Source: Candidatus Kaiserbacteria bacterium RIFCSPHIGHO2_01_FULL_53_31
GTDB lineage: Bacteria > Patescibacteriota > Minisyncoccia > Phycocordibacterales > Phycocordibacteraceae
Assembly (NCBI GenBank): GCA_001781095.1
Contig: MFKU01000014.1
Location: 1-59,528, forward strand
Direction of reading: 5' to 3'
DNA length: 59,528 nucleotides
The notes below the pieces were generated by a model. That model had not been told where the DNA came from. It did not search any database and saw nothing but the letters and a program-made list of their open reading frames with translations. The translations under genes were made by a program, and so were the position numbers. Of this stretch, positions 28,206 to 35,854 are shown one piece after another (within the stretch, counting starts at the first letter, position 1; each line of letters opens with the position of its first letter).

Positions 28206-28796
28206 ATGAACTACACAGCAAAACAATTCAATATCCCGAACTTGGCGGGGATTTCGGAGAAGCAAATTAAAGTGCATTTGGGATTGTATGAGGGGTATGT
28301 GAAGCAGGTGAACTTCATTGGCGAGAAGCTCGCGGCTGCGCGCGCTGGGAAACTCGAGCTCGATCCATACATTGTTTCGGAACTGCGGCGGCGATTTGCA
28401 TTTGAGTTCGATGGCATGCGGATGCACGAGTATTATTTTGAACAGCTGCAGGGTGGAAGTTGTAAGGTGAAAGAAGAAAATGCATTCGCGAATGCAGTAA
28501 AGGAAAAGTACGGTGAGCAGGGACTCGAGGCGCATATTCGTGAAGTCGCAGGGAGTCGCGGGATCGGTTGGGTCGTTGTGTATTACGATCCGTTAAGTCA
28601 GTCGCTTATCACAACTTTCGTCAGTGGTCATGAGGTCGGCCAGCTCGCGGGGCTACCGATAATTCTCGCACTCGATCTCTGGGAGCACGCCTTTATGGTG
28701 GATTATGTCCCTGCAGATAAGAAGAATTATATTGATGCTTTCTTTGCCAACATCAATTGGGGCGTTGTTGAAAAGCGGTTCGACGCTACAAAATAA
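28206..28796 (+). CDS. Fe/Mn superoxide dismutase family protein
   Basis: Metal-ligand positions IKVHLG, MHEYYF, LDLWEHAF retained; NYIDAFFANINWGVVEKRF tail. Confidence 0.8.
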   Translation: MNYTAKQFNIPNLAGISEKQIKVHLGLYEGYVKQVNFIGEKLAAARAGKLELDPYIVSELRRRFAFEFDGMRMHEYYFEQLQGGSCKVKEENAFANAVKEKYGEQGLEAHIREVAGSRGIGWVVVYYDPLSQSLITTFVSGHEVGQLAGLPIILALDLWEHAFMVDYVPADKKNYIDAFFANINWGVVEKRFDATK

Positions 28797-30334
28797 ATTA
28801 GAATCGCATACGCGACGAGGACGAGCCAGAACGGGAATAATGGGAGAGTAAACGCCGCGAACGGTAATGCGGCGCTGCCTCGCGCGATGAAGATTAAATA
28901 CCAGTTGGCGAGATATGCCGGGAACGCGAGCACGATGCCGAGAAGTGGTGCGAGAGAACCGAATAGTATGCCGGCGAAGCCAGCGAGGGCTGAGAGCGCC
29001 ATCGCCACGGGCACTATCGGCATCGTGAGCAGGTTTGCGGGAATTGCGACCAGCGAGAGGTTGCCGGTGTCATAGAGGAGGATCGGAAGGACGGCGATCT
29101 GTGCGGCGAGGGTTGTGGCAATTGCTTGCAGCCAAAATCCGCTTGAGGAAGAAGATTTTTCAGAGCGTTTCGCCTCGCCTGGTGGCGAGGCTGCACTTGG
29201 CATCACTCTGAAAAATCTTCTTCTTCGCGCTCCTTCAGTCAGAATTATTTCAATAACGGGTTCCAACCAAATGAGTCCAGCAGTTGCCGCCACCGAAAGG
29301 CCAAAGCCGGGATCGAAGACGAGGTAGAGAGGGTTCCACACGAGCATGAGAAACACGACAAAGAGAAGCGCGCGGCTGGCGGCGTAGGTGCGGCCGGTCG
29401 CGCGTGCGTAGAGCGCGATGAGTGCCATCAGCGCCGCTCGTATTGCGGTCGCTGATGTGCCGGCGACACCGACGAAGAAGATCAGGGCGAGCGCGCCCGC
29501 AACAGCACTTCGCCTACGCGAGACATTGAAATACGCGAGCGCTGCCATGACCCACTCGGCAACGACCATCACGTTGTAGCCGGAGAGAACGATGATCTGC
29601 ACGAGACCGGAGCGGACGAACGCATCTTTCAGGCCAGTGCCGAGACCGGACTTCCCTCCTATCACGATGCCTCCGGCGAGCGAGGCATAGGGCTCGGGCA
29701 GTGTCGCCGAGAGTCCACCAAGAAATGCATGCTTCACGCGCGCGAGCCCCGTTAAAATTCTGATTTCTAACGAGGCAAGCGCAGCAGGACTTTCTAGGAC
29801 TCGTATTGTTGCGAAGTTGAAGATAAAGCGTACGCCGTCTCGTTGTAGATATTTATCATACTGAAATGTTCTCCCGCCTTCGCTCGCAAATGGTTCGGGC
29901 TTAAACAATGTGCCAGTCACGCTCACACGATCGCCAACGGTGACTATTGGATACAGCTTCGCGACTGCGAGCACGATCGTCGACACGTCTTCGTCAGCTG
30001 GTGAATTCACCCGAATTTGTACTCGCTGCGTGGCATCGCGTACGTCAGGATCTGCGACGACAATTCCCTCGTATGAAACGCGATGCCTCAACTGGCTCGC
30101 AAATGTTTGTGGCAGCGGCGTGTCGGCGAGCACCGCGCGTAGCATGCCGAACGCAAGCAGAAAGCAAAACACCGCGCCGAGCGAGTACACTTGGCGCGGT
30201 TTAAGAAATGCAGCCGCTCCAAACAGCATCGCAAGTAACACTGCAAACACCATCGGTTCCCACTTGAAAATAAAAATTGAGCGGAGAAATACCCCGCTCG
30301 CAAATCCCGAAACGGCAGCAATGAAGGAAATCAT
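28727..30334 (-). CDS. comEC: ComEC/Rec2 competence-type membrane protein
   Basis: VRSGLVQIIVLSGYNVMVVAEW; AVAGALALIFFVGVAGTSATAIRAALMALIALYARATGR. Confidence 0.88.
   Translation of the reverse strand: MISFIAAVSGFASGVFLRSIFIFKWEPMVFAVLLAMLFGAAAFLKPRQVYSLGAVFCFLLAFGMLRAVLADTPLPQTFASQLRHRVSYEGIVVADPDVRDATQRVQIRVNSPADEDVSTIVLAVAKLYPIVTVGDRVSVTGTLFKPEPFASEGGRTFQYDKYLQRDGVRFIFNFATIRVLESPAALASLEIRILTGLARVKHAFLGGLSATLPEPYASLAGGIVIGGKSGLGTGLKDAFVRSGLVQIIVLSGYNVMVVAEWVMAALAYFNVSRRRSAVAGALALIFFVGVAGTSATAIRAALMALIALYARATGRTYAASRALLFVVFLMLVWNPLYLVFDPGFGLSVAATAGLIWLEPVIEIILTEGARRRRFFRVMPSAASPPGEAKRSEKSSSSSGFWLQAIATTLAAQIAVLPILLYDTGNLSLVAIPANLLTMPIVPVAMALSALAGFAGILFGSLAPLLGIVLAFPAYLANWYLIFIARGSAALPFAAFTLPLFPFWLVLVAYAILIYFVASNRFSTTPQLMLAKKASI
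29149..29224. repeat. Palindromic element copy 1, in frame inside comEC
   Basis: 18-bp perfect arms GAAGAAGATTTTTCAGAG/CTCTGAAAAATCTTCTTC around a 40-nt core cgtttcgcctcgcctggtggcgaggctgcacttggcatca. Confidence 0.9.
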
Positions 30335-30355
30335 GCTCTTATTGCAGTGTTGTTA

Positions 30356-30775
30356 TTAAGATCCCCTATCCATCGCTTCGTTGGCGAGGGCGTCGGCGTC
30401 GCTGTTTTCTTCGCGCGGAACGTGCGTGAAGGTCACGGAGCCAAATGCCGACGCCCCCTGCGCGAGGCGCGCGTACTGTTCTTTCAGGACGGGATGCTTC
30501 ACTTTATATTCTTTTTTCATCTGCTTCACGACGAGCTCGCTGTCCATCTTTACCATGACGGGAGTGTCTTTACACTTCCCCGCTCCGACGAGTTTCGCAA
30601 GCGTTTCAAACGCGAGAATCACCGCTTCGTATTCTGCGAAGTTGTTGGTACGCGTGCCGAGGAATTGTGAGACGCTGGCGACTGAGTTACCGCGCTCATC
30701 GCGAATCATCGCTCCCGCGCCCGCTGGCCCGGGATTTCCCCGCGATCCCCCGTCAGCATGAATAGTGAAATGCAT
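30356..30775 (-). CDS. Ribonuclease HI family protein
   Basis: MHFTIHADGGSRGNPGPAGAGAMIRDERG; NFAEYEAVILA; REENSDADALANEAMD. Confidence 0.9.
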   Translation of the reverse strand: MHFTIHADGGSRGNPGPAGAGAMIRDERGNSVASVSQFLGTRTNNFAEYEAVILAFETLAKLVGAGKCKDTPVMVKMDSELVVKQMKKEYKVKHPVLKEQYARLAQGASAFGSVTFTHVPREENSDADALANEAMDRGS

Positions 30776-30807
30776 TCCGCCTACTATACACCTGTGCTTG
30801 CCCGGAC

Positions 30808-30883
30808 AGAAATGTTTTTGAGAGCGTTCCGCTCCGCCTCTTGGCGTAGCTGCACTTGGCAATTAACTCTCAAAAACATTTCT
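30808..30883. repeat. Palindromic element copy 2, between rnhA-like and recJ
   Basis: 17-bp perfect arms AGAAATGTTTTTGAGAG/CTCTCAAAAACATTTCT around a 42-nt core related to copy 1. Confidence 0.9.
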
Positions 30884-30897
30884 ACGCTCGCTCGCGG

Positions 30898-32631
30898 TTA
30901 CACGAGTCGAATGTCCAAGAGGCGCAGGCGGACGGGGGTGCCGCGCGAGAAGGTGTCGCGTTCGAGATGCGCGAGGAGACTCACACGGCTACCGGGCGCG
31001 AGATCGGTCGCCGTGCGTGCGGTCTGACCCTTGGTGAAAAATTGCACGGCGTCGATGGTGCGAGCGCCGTCGTCCGCAGCGATTTTTAATTTCAGGTGTT
31101 CCTGCCCTTTCCCGAAGCGTGAAATCTCTCGCAACGAGACATCACGCAGAAGGAACAGCGGTTTAGGATTCTTCATGCCGAAAGGGGCGAGTCGCTCCAC
31201 CTGCGACAAAAATTTTGCATTCACTTCCTCTGGTGTGATGACAGCATCGGCATGCAACGAGAGATCATTTGACTGCGCCTCCCCTCCTTCGCCAAGGCTA
31301 CGGAGGGCGAGGACGAGTCGATCTTCAAGAAAGAAAACGGCTGATTCTTGGACGGTGAATCCGCCCGCTGCAGCGTGTCCGCCGCACTCAACAAAGGTGT
31401 CTTCTGTCGCCCGCATCAGCTCGAGCGCATGCGTGGCTCCCCCACTCCGTACCGAACCTTTGATGCTGTTGTTGCCCTCGCGACCCCAGAGGAATACCGG
31501 CCGCTCATATTCTTCTGCAATCGTATTCGCAACGAGACCGAGGAGTCCCGGTCGCCACGCTGGGTCGCCAAGAGCGATCACGCTGCGCATCTCGCTACGC
31601 TCTTTGAGGCGCGCATGTACCGCGCGCGTGATAGCACCCGCTTCCGCTTTACGAGTCCGATTGACCGATTCTAATTTCTTCGCGAGGGTGTCGGCTTCGC
31701 TCTCGGAGTCGGTCGTGAAGAGGAGGAAGGCATCGCGTGCATCGTCCATCCGGCTCGCGGCGTTCACGCGTGGTGCAATCATGAAGCCGATATCGTCTTC
31801 GGTGATCGTGCACTGCTCGACGCGGATCACGCGACACAGTTTCTGCACGCCAATGCGCGGCGATTTGCGAAGCACAAGGAGTCCATACGTTGCGAGCACG
31901 CGGTTCTCACCAACAAGTGGCACCATATCTGCAATGGTTGCGATCCCTACCATATCGAGGAGCCACTTCTCCCATCCCTCGGGTACCCTCTCGCGAAATG
32001 AGGGTTCCACTGCGAGCGTGGCACACACAAGCTTCCACGCTACCGCGGCACCACAGAGATCGTGAAAAGGGTACATCTCGTCTACGCGTGCGTTTGGATT
32101 AACAACTGCGTATGCCTCCGGCAATCCCTTTTCTGAAATCAAATGGTGATCTGTCACAATCACTTCAATACTGAGTTCTTTTGCACGGGCGAGTGCTGCA
32201 TGATCAGTTATGCCAGAATCAATGGTGACCACGAGTGATATTCCCCTCTTCGCAAGTTGTTCGATGCCAGCGACGTTTACTCCGTACCCTTCCCTATGCC
32301 GGTGTGGAATGTAATTTTCAAAATTGGCACCACTCTTTTTTAAGAAATCGTGCAGCACGACTGCGCCCGGGATACCGTCGCAATCATAATCGCTCCACAC
32401 AGCAATTTTTTCCTTTGCGAGGATGGCATCTGCGAGGCGACGTGCCGCCTTCGGCATGTCAGTCATCTGGAGAGGGTCGTGCAGGTGCAAATCATAAGAG
32501 GGATTCAAAAATCTATCTGCGTCTTCCCTCGTCACAATGCCTCGGCGGGACAGTAGTGCCGCCGTGAAATCATCATATTGAGAAAATTCCGCACGAAGTG
32601 CGTCATCAATAGTGTCATGGAGTGAGAACAT
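30898..32631 (-). CDS. recJ: Single-stranded-DNA-specific exonuclease RecJ
   Basis: KIAVWSDYDCDGIPGAVVL, VTIDSGITDHAAL, VIVTDHH, VECGGHAAAGGFTV. Confidence 0.92.
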   Translation of the reverse strand: MFSLHDTIDDALRAEFSQYDDFTAALLSRRGIVTREDADRFLNPSYDLHLHDPLQMTDMPKAARRLADAILAKEKIAVWSDYDCDGIPGAVVLHDFLKKSGANFENYIPHRHREGYGVNVAGIEQLAKRGISLVVTIDSGITDHAALARAKELSIEVIVTDHHLISEKGLPEAYAVVNPNARVDEMYPFHDLCGAAVAWKLVCATLAVEPSFRERVPEGWEKWLLDMVGIATIADMVPLVGENRVLATYGLLVLRKSPRIGVQKLCRVIRVEQCTITEDDIGFMIAPRVNAASRMDDARDAFLLFTTDSESEADTLAKKLESVNRTRKAEAGAITRAVHARLKERSEMRSVIALGDPAWRPGLLGLVANTIAEEYERPVFLWGREGNNSIKGSVRSGGATHALELMRATEDTFVECGGHAAAGGFTVQESAVFFLEDRLVLALRSLGEGGEAQSNDLSLHADAVITPEEVNAKFLSQVERLAPFGMKNPKPLFLLRDVSLREISRFGKGQEHLKLKIAADDGARTIDAVQFFTKGQTARTATDLAPGSRVSLLAHLERDTFSRGTPVRLRLLDIRLV

Positions 32632-32676
32632 GTAGGGCGATTGTATCAGGAAGTGAATGGAGTATCCTAACGGCAT

Positions 32677-33063
32677 ATGAACGACTGTATTTTCTGCAAA
32701 ATTGTGGCGGGTGAGATTCCTGCCGACAAGGTATATGAAGATGAGGACTTTCTTGCCTTCTTGGATATCCACCCCGCGTCATGTGGGCACACACTGATTA
32801 TTCCCAAAAAACACTATCGATGGGTATGGGACCTGCCTGCCGACAGGCAGGCGTCCCCGAACATTGGCGCCTACTTTGAAGTGGCTCAGAAGATCGCTCG
32901 CGCTCTGCAAAAAGCATTTGATCAAGAAGCAATTTGGAGCGGCATCAAGGGAGACGAGGTGCCGCACGCACATGTCTCTATCCTTCCTCATTCGAAGACG
33001 AAAGGAAATAAAAAAGATTTTGCCGGTAACGCAGCAAAAATCCGAGCAAATCTGGCTGCTTGA
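32677..33063 (+). CDS. HIT family protein
   Basis: MNDCIFCKIVAGEIPADKVYEDEDFLAFLDIHPASCGHTLIIPKKHY; HIT region VPHAHVSILPHS. Confidence 0.92.
   Translation: MNDCIFCKIVAGEIPADKVYEDEDFLAFLDIHPASCGHTLIIPKKHYRWVWDLPADRQASPNIGAYFEVAQKIARALQKAFDQEAIWSGIKGDEVPHAHVSILPHSKTKGNKKDFAGNAAKIRANLAA
32832..32851. repeat. Short palindrome CCTGCCTGCCGACAGGCAGG, in frame in the HIT gene
   Basis: Near-perfect 20-nt palindrome encoding LPADRQA. Confidence 0.85.
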
Positions 33064-33087
33064 CAATAGACAACATTCGTGTATACT
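33060..33087 (+). promoter_or_regulatory. Consensus-like sigma70 promoter of the DGR target gene
   Basis: TTGACA (33060-33065), 16-nt spacer, TATACT (33082-33087). Confidence 0.7.
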
Positions 33088-33116
33088 ATACAGATAGTTC
33101 TTTGATATCAACTTGC

Positions 33117-33183
33117 GTTCGCCACAGCAGAAAGTGGCTTTCCGTCAGCTGGCGGATCTAGGCCGTTCTCTGCTGTGGCGAAC
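33117..33183. repeat. Leader inverted repeat upstream of the DGR target
   Basis: GTTCGCCACAGCAGA (33117-33131) and TCTGCTGTGGCGAAC (33169-33183), 15-bp perfect; encloses tccgtcagctggcgga. Confidence 0.85.
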
Positions 33184-33250
33184 TCACTAACGAGAAGACC
33201 ACCAATACTGAGGCTACCCGCAAAGGAGTAGCGCTCAATAGGAGGAACCT

Positions 33251-33949
33251 ATGAGCAAAGCAACATTCGGACAGGCGCTTCAGGCGTTGAATCTGATTCA
33301 CGCAAAGGACCCGACTGCAGAACGCCTCACGGCGCTCTACAACTCCGGCATCCTCGCGGATGTGCTCGACGCAGACCTTTCGAAGGTCGAACGCGATGCT
33401 GTCCGTGCTGCGCTCAAGCTCGGAAGCATCTTCACTCGCAACGAGCACGGCCACGTTGTCGTGACCTTCACCGGTCTCGACATTACGGGTGCCGAGGAAA
33501 TCGCTCGGCTCGAAGCAGGCGGGTACCGCGTGGGCAACTACGCGAAGCAGTGCTTCACGAGCACGAACGACGACAGCTACGACAAGTGTCATCGTCTCGT
33601 CGCCGGTCAGCAGTATCGGATCGCCCTCGTCCCCGGAAAGGACATCGAGCGCGATTCCGAGCGGACAACCGCAGCCCTGCAGAAACTCGGCGAGAAGTGC
33701 GGCTATGGCAAGGCGCTCGGCGGACATATCCCGCGAATCCGAGAGATCATCTCGGACAAGCAGATGGAAGAAATGGGGATCTGGTACATCGCAGCCCTCC
33801 ATGACCCCATCAAGAATTCCGGCGGCGACCCGAGTGTGCTCGACGTCTACCGCTACGATGGCGAGCGATGGGTCAGCACCTATTGGGGCTCTCCCGACAG
33901 TCAGTGGGATGGCAGTGGCGCTTTCGCGTTTCCCGTTGCCGCAAGTTAG
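33251..33949 (+). CDS. DGR target protein with C-terminal variable region
   Basis: SD aggaggaacct; C-terminus VLDVYRYDGERWVSTYWGSPDSQWDGSGAFAFPVAAS matches the nearby template repeat with A-only differences. Confidence 0.92.
   Translation: MSKATFGQALQALNLIHAKDPTAERLTALYNSGILADVLDADLSKVERDAVRAALKLGSIFTRNEHGHVVVTFTGLDITGAEEIARLEAGGYRVGNYAKQCFTSTNDDSYDKCHRLVAGQQYRIALVPGKDIERDSERTTAALQKLGEKCGYGKALGGHIPRIREIISDKQMEEMGIWYIAALHDPIKNSGGDPSVLDVYRYDGERWVSTYWGSPDSQWDGSGAFAFPVAAS
33818..33944 (+). repeat. DGR variable repeat (VR), 127 nt
   Basis: 119/127 identical to 34297-34423; all 8 mismatches are A in the other copy. Confidence 0.95.
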
Positions 33950-34003
33950 CACTTAGGACTTGGAACCTTGGTCTTTTGGACTTAGGAACTTTGTTCTTCG
34001 TAT

Positions 34004-34039
34004 TTGGGCTCCGCTCGCTTCACTGCGCGCGGAGCCCAA
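34004..34039. repeat. Hairpin downstream of the VR
   Basis: TTGGGCTCCGC/GCGGAGCCCAA, 11-bp perfect arms, 14-nt loop. Confidence 0.85.
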
Positions 34040-34296
34040 TCTGTTTTGATACACTGCAAGTGGCAGTAGGTGCATACGCGGGAGATTACGGTTTCCCGCT
34101 ACCGAACCCAGTATCCATACATCCAGAATATTCGCGATTACGGTTTCGGGTACCGTGGTGTATGCAGACACTTCAAAAATTGAAGATACTTGGTGTGGAG
34201 TGCTCTGGCATTACAGATGCCGAAGACCGCGGGACCCCCGCAGACAGCCCCGAGAGTATTCAAGGGTGCAGTGATATGGACGGCACTCCACACATC

Positions 34297-34423
34297 TCCG
34301 GCGGCAACCCGAATGTGCTCAACGTCAACCGCTACGATGGCGAGCGATGGGTCAGCACCTATTGGGGCTATCCCGACAGTCAGTGGAATGACAATGGCGC
34401 TTTCGCGTTTCCCGTTGCCGCAA
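34297..34423 (+). repeat. DGR template repeat (TR), 127 nt
   Basis: tccggcggcAacccgaAtgtgctcAacgtcAaccgc...ggctAtccc...tggAatgAcaAtggc...gccgcaa; capital A marks positions substituted in the VR. Confidence 0.95.
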
Positions 34424-34439
34424 CTCCCTTCACTTCTCG

Positions 34440-34456
34440 CCCCGCTATACGCGGGG
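34440..34456. terminator. Hairpin between TR and avd
   Basis: CCCCGC tatac GCGGGG. Confidence 0.5.
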
Positions 34457-34786
34457 TTGAGTTTTGCCTAGCTGCCCGTTCCAACCACCCAGCATTTTAC
34501 CGATTTCTTCAATCGGGACGGAGAGCGCAACGTATTTCTTCGTATCGAGTGATTTTGTCTCCCAGAGCACGAGTAACATCACCTTCAGGGTATCCAGTTT
34601 GCGAATGGCGAGCCGTACCCATGGCTGTTTTTCGGTTTTAGCGAGGAAAGTTGCAGAGGAGATCGCTTCTATCGTTTCTACAAAGAGCTCGTCTATCTTT
34701 CCGCCGAGAGTGTATCGATGTGTCTTGGGAATGGTCTGATAATATCCGTACCAAAGGATATATGCTGTCTTCAAACGCTCAAGCAC
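34445..34786 (-). CDS. avd: Avd-like four-helix-bundle protein (DGR accessory variability determinant)
   Basis: LERLKTAYILWYGYYQTIPKTHRYTLGGKIDELFVETIEAISSATFL...IEEIGKMLGGW; annotated start is GTG, true start may lie across the poly-C/G tract at 34818. Confidence 0.8.
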   Translation of the reverse strand: MLERLKTAYILWYGYYQTIPKTHRYTLGGKIDELFVETIEAISSATFLAKTEKQPWVRLAIRKLDTLKVMLLVLWETKSLDTKKYVALSVPIEEIGKMLGGWNGQLGKTQPRV

Positions 34787-34800
34787 GGGGAGAAGTCGTT

Positions 34801-34810
34801 GGGGGGGGGG
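34801..34810. repeat. Homopolymer tract G10
   Basis: gggggggggg between the 5' ends of avd (-) and the RT (+). Confidence 0.95.
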
Positions 34811-34856
34811 TTACTCATGGACGCTCGTATACGACGATATCATTTCGGTCGAGAAT

Positions 34857-35822
34857 TTGCTTGAAGCTTGGCGCGAGTTCAAACGAGACAAGCGCAAACG
34901 CGCTGATGTGCAGGAGTTTGGGAGAAACCTGATGAGCAATGTTCTCGACCTACATCGAGAACTTGCGACCGGTACGTACCAGCATGGTGGCTATCATCAT
35001 TTCAAGATAAGCGATCCAAAACCGCGTGATATCCACAAGGCGAGTGCGCGCGACCGGCTCGTACATCACTCGCTTCATCGAAAACTATATCCATTCTTCG
35101 ATCGCATCTTTATTGCTGACTCATATTCTTGTCGTATCGAGAAAGGAACGCACAAGGCGATGAATCGCTTTCGCGCATTCGCCTACAAAGTTTCGCAGAA
35201 CAACACACGCACCTGCTGGGTTCTCAAGTGCGACATTCGCAAATTCTTCGCGTCTATCGATCACGAAGCGCTCGTCCGTATCTTGCGTGCACATATTTCT
35301 GATGAGCGTCTGATGTTGCTTCTTGTAAATATTATCGGCAGTTTCAATTCAGACACTGTGGGGAGAGGTCTCCCGCTCGGGAATCTCACATCACAGTTAC
35401 TGGTAAACATTTACATGAACGAGTTTGATCAGTTCGTGAAGCATAAAATCAAAGCGAAGTATTACATCCGCTACGCTGATGATTTTGTGATTTTCTCCCA
35501 TGACCGAACTCATCTGGTAGAAATACTTCCATATATGGACGTATTTCTACGTTACCAGTTGAAACTTAAAATGCATCCGAACAAGGTTTCCATCGCAACC
35601 CTCTCTTCTGGCGTCGACTTTCTGGGCTGGGTCCATTTTCCCGATCGCCGCGTGCTACGTACGAGCACAAAGAAGCGAATGTTTAGAAACATACAAGAGA
35701 AGCAAGGGCACGAGGCAACAGTCCAGTCGTATCTCGGCCTGTTGAGTCATGGGAATGCTTGGAAACTTCAAGAAAGTGTAAAGTCCTTGCACGAGGTAGC
35801 GCTCGCGAAGCATTCGGTTTGA
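34857..35822 (+). CDS. DGR-type reverse transcriptase
   Basis: HHSLHRKLYPFFDRIFIADSYSCRIEKGTHKAMNRF; GLPLGNLTSQLLVNIYMNEFD; YIRYADDFVIFS. Supplied start is TTG; N-terminus may be truncated by the G10 tract. Confidence 0.95.
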   Translation: MLEAWREFKRDKRKRADVQEFGRNLMSNVLDLHRELATGTYQHGGYHHFKISDPKPRDIHKASARDRLVHHSLHRKLYPFFDRIFIADSYSCRIEKGTHKAMNRFRAFAYKVSQNNTRTCWVLKCDIRKFFASIDHEALVRILRAHISDERLMLLLVNIIGSFNSDTVGRGLPLGNLTSQLLVNIYMNEFDQFVKHKIKAKYYIRYADDFVIFSHDRTHLVEILPYMDVFLRYQLKLKMHPNKVSIATLSSGVDFLGWVHFPDRRVLRTSTKKRMFRNIQEKQGHEATVQSYLGLLSHGNAWKLQESVKSLHEVALAKHSV

Positions 35823-35854
35823 CAGGGAAGGCATACCTAAAGTAGTATATTGGT

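Noticed and set aside
33158-33952. 264-aa antisense ORF over the DGR target
   Set aside because: Start and stop flank the target but its sequence is a shadow of the target codons; no SD or family signature
34445-34786. Reading the minus-strand four-helix-bundle ORF as a 23S rRNA intervening-sequence protein
   Set aside because: Same fold family, but its position between TR and RT makes the DGR Avd role far more likely; no rRNA gene is present in the window
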